Assembly (NCBI GenBank): GCA_905221605.1 | Contig: CAJNDS010002450.1 | Span: forward strand, 353,589-417,588 | Direction: 5' to 3' | Length of the DNA stretch: 64,000 nt | Source: Symbiodinium natans | Taxonomy: Eukaryota > Sar > Dinophyceae > Suessiales > Symbiodiniaceae | Shown here: positions 53,114 through 61,425 of the stretch, piece by piece | Numbering within the stretch: position 1 is the stretch's first letter | How the letters are laid out: every line of letters begins with the position of its first letter | Notes under the pieces: generated by a model | Told to the model about the DNA's origin: nothing | Databases searched by the model: none | Seen by the model: only the letters and a program-made list of their open reading frames with translations | Translations under genes and position numbers: made by a program

Positions 53114-56100
53114 CATACATTTCAGTTTAGGGTTTAGGGTTCAGGGTTTGGGGTTTAGGGTTTGGGGTTTAGGGTTTAGGGTTCAAGTTTTGGGCTTAGG
53201 GTTTCGTCTTCTTTCTCCAAGTGTCATCAAGCGATTCAGACTCGCACCCCCCTAAGGTTGTACCCATAAAGGTTTCCCTCAATGTGCTCCTAATATAGCT
53301 CTTCTATCCCCTTAGACCCAGAGAGCCCAACACTCCTTAATTAAGGAGTATACCTTAAATTATAAAGGGATCCTTAGCATGATTTGAGGAATTTTCCTTA
53401 ATGAAGGGGTATTGGGCTCTTTGGGTCTATTCCCTTAGAGGACCTTGAGAAAGGGTCACCAAATCCAATGGTAAGCCTAGAGGGGTCCAAGGTAGAACCC
53501 GATGATGTCCGGTTTAGTTTGGGTTTAGGGCTTAGGGCTTGGGGTTTAGGGCTTGGGGTTTAGGGTTTAGGGTTTAGGGTTTAGGGTTTAGGGTTTAGAG
53601 TTTAGGGTTTAGGGTTTAGGGTTTAGGGTTAGGGCTTAGGGTTTAGGGTTTAGGGGTTCAAGTTCTGGGCTTAGGGTTTTGTAGGTTGGTGGTAGGGGAC
53701 CACAAGGAACATTAGCATGCAAATATTGCCGGGGAATCTAAGATCAAGATCACTTGAGGTGATCCCGTCCTATCTCCCCATCGACCAGGAGACTTATTGG
53801 CAATTATTGGGGGATGTTCTCTGAACTAGGTCCCTTTTTGGGTCCTGATTTTCCGGGTGCCATACTATATATGGCGATTTCTTTTTGAGGACCCCAAAAG
53901 AGACTATATTCTAGAGAAAAGAACTTATAGGATCCAAAAAGTTGTTTGTTCTGGGTTTCACCTTAGTAGTTTGTTCCAGTCAAGCTGGAGCTTGGGCTGT
54001 TGAGCCCAGAATATCCGCTGCATAAAAGTTAAGTCATTCGGGGGCCCTCTTGTCCAGCCAACTGAAAACCCTAAACCCTAAACACTAAACCCTAAACCTT
54101 ATTCCCTAAACCCGAAGCCCTACTCCCTACACCCTACACCCTACACCCTACACCCTACGCCCTACACCCTACACCCTACACCCTACACCCTACACCCTAA
54201 ACCCTAAACCCTAAACCCTAAACCCTAAACCCTAAACCCTAAACCCTAAACCCTAAACCCTAAGCCCTAAACCCTAAACCCTAAACCCTAAACCCTGGCA
54301 TCGCCTTCCCTTCTGTACACTGCATTTCCTGAGAAAGCTTGTGTCGTCGGCAGTTGTTGGGATTCGTTTTTCCAGACACCCAAGCCCTAGTTTTAGATTT
54401 TAGATTTTAGGGTTTAGGGTTTAGGGTTTAGGGTTTTATGTTTTATTTTTTAGGGTCCCTACAAAGTGTGGAGGCTGCGGCGGCCTGTCTGGGGGCGGTT
54501 GGCTTGGCTGTGGCAGACTTTGTGGAGATGCGTGGGGGCTCGGCACAGACAGTCCGCGTTCGCCAGAGCGATGCGGGCGCCGTCACAGCTGGCTACCTCC
54601 ACCTCAGAGACTCAACTTATCCAAGAGAGTAGTTCTATGGGGCCCTTACTTAGTAGTAGAGTAGGTAGGCTTTAACCTTTTTGGGGTAGTAACATCCCCT
54701 TAGAATCCTAAAGGTTCACCTTGAATCCCCCAGGCTACTGGACAACTAAGTAGTTCTGGCCTTAATATGGTCCCTTACTATGAAGGGTTCTGAAGTATGG
54801 GCTTGAATTATAGGGGTATACAAGGGGTATTTAAGGGGTGCCCACACCAAGGGACCATGTAACTAATCTCAGAACTTGAGAAGAGTTGCATGAGAGTGGT
54901 TCGGAATGTCTTCTTGCAGGGCTGTTTCAACAATCCTACCCTAAACAAACCCTAGACCCTAAACCCTAAGCCCTAAACCCTAAACCCTAAACCCTAAACC
55001 CCAAACCCTAAACCCTAAACCCTAAACCTATATGCTTCATGTTAATTCCCGTCTTGCAAGAGGCCTTGTCGTCGAACTACGTCTTTTGCAAGGGTACCCT
55101 ATGATTCTCGGGGTCCCTGCCTGAAGGGGATCCGATGATTTCGGGTTCCTTACGAAGGGTCCCCGAGCATCGTTTCAGCCTGCTACGTTTATTGTGGCTC
55201 CTCCAGAACCTCCGAAGCTGGAATCCAGGTTTAGGGTTTTAGGTTGGGATGTTCCCCCTCATACTCGGATGATGGTACCCCCTATTATAGTCCCTATGAA
55301 ACACTGTTAGTATAAGGGGGAACATCCCAAGTTTTAGGGTTTAGGGGTTAAGGCTCGTACCCCTAAGGTTGTACCGCTAAGGTTCCCCTTAACTCCGAAT
55401 ATGGCCCTTATACTACCTTAAGGATCTTCGCAAAGGGTGCCCAAACTCAAGGGTACAACCTCAAGGGTCCAAGGTACAACCATTTGATTAGAACCACCCC
55501 CCCTCCCCCCCCCCTCCCCACAGATCCTGAAACTACGCCTGAGAGCCCGAAGTGCGAGATGCCGAGGAGTTAGCCCGGACAAGAACTACAAAGGCTCGGC
55601 TTAAACCCTACCCTGAACCCTAAACCCTAAACCCTAAAGCCTGACTAAAACCTGAAAGCCCAAACAACAATCCTAAACCCTAAGCAGCATGAGCAAAAGA
55701 CACAGTTAGGACTGAGTTTTTAGGGTTTAGGGTTTCGGGTTTAGGGTTTAGGGCTAGGGTTTAGCGCTTGTGGCACGATTATTTTGAAGGGTTAGCCTGT
55801 GGAAGGCTCAGTGGAGCCCAGCCCAGCTGCTGTAGAAGATGGGCGTTCTCCAAAATAGTGGACTCTTCTATACCATGCGAAGATCCTGATACGTATATGA
55901 AGCAGGGTATATATATTTCTGTTCTTGGTGAGTGTATATAAGGTTCCTTTTTAATATTGGTGAGTGTATATACTGGATTTCTTTTCATTGTTCTCTTCGT
56001 ACTAATCATATAATAGGGCCCATTAATACTATATTTATAGGGGCCCGTCATGATATTATATTATGCTCTTTTCTCTCTCTTTCTCTTATCTTTTCTCCCT

Positions 56101-59100
56101 TTAAATTATCCCGGGCTTATAGTACGTTCGCCCGGGGCAATATTAAGATTAATATTATTCCCGCGTAATAAAAGAAGTCCTTATAATCGCGGGACAATAC
56201 TATTTTCCTGTAGCCCCTATCATAATAATATTAAAGGGGCAATTACAAGCTTTCGCGTGAACAAGACATATAACCCCTACTTCAATATGAAAGAAAACCG
56301 CCCCATGAATGGATGCGGGCCTACTTTCAGGTTCAGGGTACTTACACAACCCCAATTCTAGCTGCACTCTTTTGAGCCCCATAAGTCCTCTAAGCAGGTG
56401 ACAAGTGGACTTCTACTTGGGGTTCTAAGTGCCCATGAACCTCCAAGCAAGCATGACCCCAATTCTAAGCCTACGTATCACCTACTCCGAGGACTTAGGG
56501 GGCTTGAAGAAAGTGCACTTGAAAATTGGGGTTCTAAGGACCCATGAACCCCCCCCTCAATGGAAGGGCGCGCCTGAGGCTGCGAGGGATTCCGTGCCAC
56601 GATCGAGGCAGAGTCGCGCGTGAACCCTGTGCGGCGGCCCTACCCATGCAGGCGGGAGGGGCGCTGACTACCTTCATGGGCAGGTCCCCCCTAAGTGCCC
56701 TAAACATCCCTAAAGGCCCCTGAGCCCGAAGCCCGAAACTCTAAAGCCTGTTCTTTGTCAGAATTGGGTAACATTTTACATTTTTAAGGGTACTTAAACG
56801 CAAGAAGGAATAAACAAATTTAGTTCTAATATCATCCCAACAATGAACTAGTATTTAGTATTGCTGGTTGAGATATGGAGTCCCAAGCTACGGGCTGAGA
56901 GTTGCTTTCAGCACCAGAAGTTTTGAAACCACTTGTTTGCCTGACCTATGGAGGACTTGTAGGGTGTAGAGTTTTGGGTTCCGGGTCCCCGGCTTAGTCG
57001 GCTTGGGCTAAGGGTCAAGCTTTTGAAACCTTTATGTACTTCTTTATCTACTCTACATCTAACATTTAGGATATCCTGTAGGGTTAAGTTCGGTGAGTTG
57101 AGGTTTGCTGAAGGGGCAAGGGGCAACCAGAAAGGAATGAGAGTTTTTTTTTCCCGAAATTGGGGGGGTACCTTCTTGGGATCCTTATGATATACAGGGA
57201 TCCTGCGATTTTTTGGGGGTCTATATTCGGGGGCCCTTGCCATCGTAGGGAGGGGACTTCAATTAGGGAAGCTTAGGGATCCTAGGGAGTAGTAGGGTGG
57301 AAAACGGAACCTTGGGGTTAAAAACACCCTGGAAGCCCTAAACCCTAAACCCTAAACCCTAAACCCTAAACCCTAAGCCCTAAGCCCTAAGCCCTAAACC
57401 CCCTCGCTTAAGGGAGGACAAGGGTTTCCGAGCTGCAGCCTGCCCAACGGAACCCGGGTTTAGGGTTTAGGGTTTAGGGTCTAGGGTTTAGGGTTTAGGG
57501 TTTAGGGTTCAGGTTCAGGGTTCAGGGTTTAGGGTTTAGGGTTTAGGGTTTAGGGTTTAGGGTTTAGGACTTTAGGGCTTAGGGCTTGGGGTTTAGAGAA
57601 CGTGTGCCCGGCAACAGGGACGGCGGCTTCGTCTTCGTGCATGGGGGCCTGCCAAAGCTGACGCTTGCTGAGATGTTCAGAGGGGACGCAGGGTCCTAAC
57701 CCCTAAACTCTAAACTCTAATCTCTAATCTCTAAACCCTAAACCCTAAACCCTAAACCCTAAACCCTAAACCCTAAGCCCTAAGCCCTAAGCCCTAAGCC
57801 CTAAGCCCTAAACCCTAAACCCTAAGCCTAAACCCCTGAGCATTTTGTGCAGGCCCAGAGTCACGAACTGCGATCTGCGAACCGAAAGCAGGATTCCAAA
57901 GCCCAGCATGCTATCTAGGGTTAGGGTTTAGGGCTTAGGGTTTAAGGTTTAGGGCTTAAGGGTTTGGGTTTAGGTTCCAGGCTGCATATAGCAGCAGCAG
58001 CTTCGCCACATTTCGCGTACTCCGCTCACGAAATAGGCTCTAAAACGCAACCTCTAAAACCTCATAATCCATAAGCCCGAAGAAGAACTAGGCAGGCTCC
58101 TGGGATGGTTCATACTGTTCTTCGTTGGGGCTCTACTAGAGAACCGTACTTAGGAGTAAGGGTTAGGGTTTAGGGTTTTGGGTTTAGGGTTTGGGGTTGA
58201 GGGTTTAGGGTTTAGGGTTTAGGGTTTAGGGTTTAGGGTTTGGGGTTTGGGGTTTAGGGTTGAACGGTCCACCTAGATAAGCAACAAGGAAGCAAGGCAT
58301 CCTGGACTTCTTCGGCTGTGACTGCGACGTGTTTTGGGCTGACAGGTTTAGGGTTTAGGGTTTAGGGTTTAGGGTTTAGGGTTTAGGGTTTAGGGTTTGG
58401 GGTTTGGGGTTAGGGTTTAGGGTTTAGGGTTTTAGGGGGCCCAGGTTTTTTTTTTGCAAAGGTGTGGCTCGGGCCTGTCCCCTTGCAAAGGTGTGGCTTG
58501 GCTTGGCTTGTCCCCTTGCAAAGGCGTGGCTTGGCTTGGCTTGGCTCTGCTTGGCCTGGCTCGTCTTGGCTTGGCTCGGCTTGGCTCGGCTTGGCTTTTC
58601 TCGGCTCGGCTTGGCTCGGCTTGGCTTGGCTTGCCACCCATTTCAAGCCGTACAGTCTTTTCAAACACATGCTGCGAGCATTGTGTCTGCAAATGGGGGG
58701 GGGTTCGACTCCCCCAACCCCCCCGCTCTTTTTAGACGCACAAAGCTTTGAAAGAACATGTTGTCTGAAACCCATCATGCGAGCATCGTGTTTGCAAATG
58801 GGGGAGGGACGTTTTAAGAGTCGTACGAACCCATCATGCGAGCATTGTGTTTGCAAATGGGGGGGGCTGCGCCCCCCCCAACCCCCCCGCGTTTTTTTAA
58901 GGCTGCCACCCATTTGAAGCCGTACAGTCTTTTTTCACATGATGCGAGCGTTGTGTTTGCAAAAAGGGGGGGGGGGGGGGTGCGCCCCCCCCAGCCCCCC
59001 CGCTCTTGTTAGACGCACAAAGCTTTGAAAGAACATGTTGTCTGAAACCCATCATGCGAGCATCGTGTTTGCAAATGGGGGAGGGACGTTTTAAGAGTCG

Positions 59101-61392
59101 TACGAACCCATCATGCGAGCATTGTGTTTGCAAATGGGGCGGCTGCGCCCCCCCCACCCCCTCTTTTTTTTTTAAGGCTGCCACCCATTTTAAGCCGTAT
59201 ACAGTCTTTTTTCAAACGCATGATGCGAGCATTGTGTTTGCAAATGGGAGGAGCTGCGCACCCCCCAACCCCCCCGCTCTTTTTAGACGCACAAAAGCCT
59301 TGAAAGAACATGTTGTCTGAAACCAATGAGGGAGGGGGCTTTTACGGCGTGCGAACCCATCATGCGAGCATTATGTGTGCAAATGGGGGGGCTGCACCCC
59401 CGCCCAACCCCCCCCGCTTTTTTTAAGGCTGCCACCCGTTTTAAGCCGTACAGTCTTTTTGCAAACGCATGATGCGAGCATTGTGTTCGCATGGTGGGGG
59501 CTGCGCCCCCCCCCAACCCCTCCGCTTTTGTTAGACGCACAAAAAGCTTTGAAAGAAGATGTACATGTCTGAAACCAATCATGCGAGCATCGTGTTTGCA
59601 AATGGGGGAGGGGGGGTTTTTCGTCGTACGAACCCATCATGCGAGCATTGTGTTTGCAAATGGGGGGGGCCTGCGCCCCCCCCCCCCCCCCCCCCCCCAA
59701 CCCCCCCGCTTTTTTTAAGGCTGCCACCCATTTTAAGCCGTACAGTCTTTTTCAAGCACATGATGCGAGCACTGTGTTTGCAGAACGTATTACAAGCCAT
59801 ACACTCTTTTCGAACACATGATACGAGCATTGTGTTTGCAAATGGGGCGGGGCTGCCCCTCCCCCCAACCCCCCTGCTCTTTTTAGACGCACAGAGCTTT
59901 GAAAGAACATTTTGTCAGAAACCCATCATGCGAGCATCGTGTTTGCAAATGGGGGAGGGGGTTTAAACTTGCTGCTATTTACCGTCTTTGCAACCTTTGA
60001 AAACGCAGAAATGCTGCTATTTGTACAGTATTGACAGCTTCTGCAAACTCGGAAATGCTGCTAGTTACCGTATTTGCAGCCTCTGAAAATGCAGAAATGC
60101 TGCTATTTACGGTATTTGCTGCCTCTGCAAACTCAGAAATGCTGCTAGCCACCGTATTTGCGACCTCTGGACACGCACAAATGCTGCCTTTACAGTGTTT
60201 GCAGCCCCTGACAACGCAGAAATGCCGCTAGCAAACTCAGAAATGCTGCTAGCCACCGTATTTGCGACCTCTGGACACGCACAAATGCTGCCTTGTCATG
60301 GGCAGAAATGCCGCTATTTACAGTAGTTGCAGGCTCTGGCAACGCACAAATGCTGTTATTTACCGTATTTGCAGCCTCTGCAAACGCAGAAATGCTGCAA
60401 TTTACAGTCTTCGCAGCCCCGAACCAAGAACCAAGACCGAGCCACACCTTTGCAAGGAAACATGGCCGAGCCACACCTTTGCAAAAAAAAGCCCTTCCGC
60501 CGGTTTTAGGGTTCAGGGTTCAGGGTTCGCGGCTTAGGGTGTGTGGTCGTGGTTTGAGGGTTCAGGGCCTATGGGTTTGGGGCTGCTGTTGCTGTAGCTG
60601 TTGCTGCTTGTTCTTGTTGCTTGTCGCATGTCGCTTTTGGCTTGTCGCTTGTTGCTTGCTGCTTGTTTGTTGTTGGTTGTTGGTTGTTGGTTGTTGGTTG
60701 TTGGTTGTTGGTTGTTGGTTGTTGGTTGTTGGTTGTTCGTTGTTCGTTGTTCGTTGTTCGTTGTTGCTTTTTGGTTGTTGCTTTTTGGTTGTTGCTTTTT
60801 GGTTGTTGCTTGTTGGTTGTTGCTTGTTGGTTGTTGCTTGTTGGTTGTTGCTTCTTGATTGTTGCTTCTTGGTTGTTGCTTCCTGGTTGTTCGCTGTTCG
60901 TTGTTCGTTGTTCGTTGTTCGTTGTTCGTTGTTCGTTGTTCGTTGTTCGTTGTTCGTTGTTCGTTGTTCGTTGTTCGTTGTTCGTGGCTCGTTGTTGGTT
61001 GTTCGTTACTCGTTGCTCGTTGTTTGCTGCTTGCTGCCTGCCGCTTGCTTTTTGCTGCTCGCTTTTTGCTGTTGCTTGTTGATTGTTGCTTGTTGGTTGT
61101 TGCTTGTTGCTTTTTGCTGTTGCTTGTTGCTTGTTGCTCGTTCCTTGTTGCTTGTTGTTTGTTGTTTGTCTCTCGTCGTTTCGTTGCTTGCTGCTTACAG
61201 CTTGCTGCTTGCTGCTTGCTGCTTGCTGCTTGCTGCTTGCTGCTTGCTGCTTGCTGCTTGCGGCTTGCGGCTTGCTGCTTGCTGCTTGCTGCTTGCTGCT
61301 TGCTGCTTGCTGCTTGCTGCTTGCTGCTTGCTGCTCGTTGTTGTCGTTGTCGTGGACGTTGTCGTGGACGTTGTCGTGGGCGTTGTCGTGGA

Positions 61393-61425
<33 letters not shown>

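Noticed and set aside
56050-56250. Possible organelle-derived fragment (AT-rich)
   Set aside because: No rRNA, cob or cox sequence was recognised; composition alone is not enough.
58410-59966. Multiple overlapping open frames of 90-170 codons
   Set aside because: They follow the TTGGCTCGGC and CATGCGAGCATTG tandem arrays and exist in many phases without domain resemblance.
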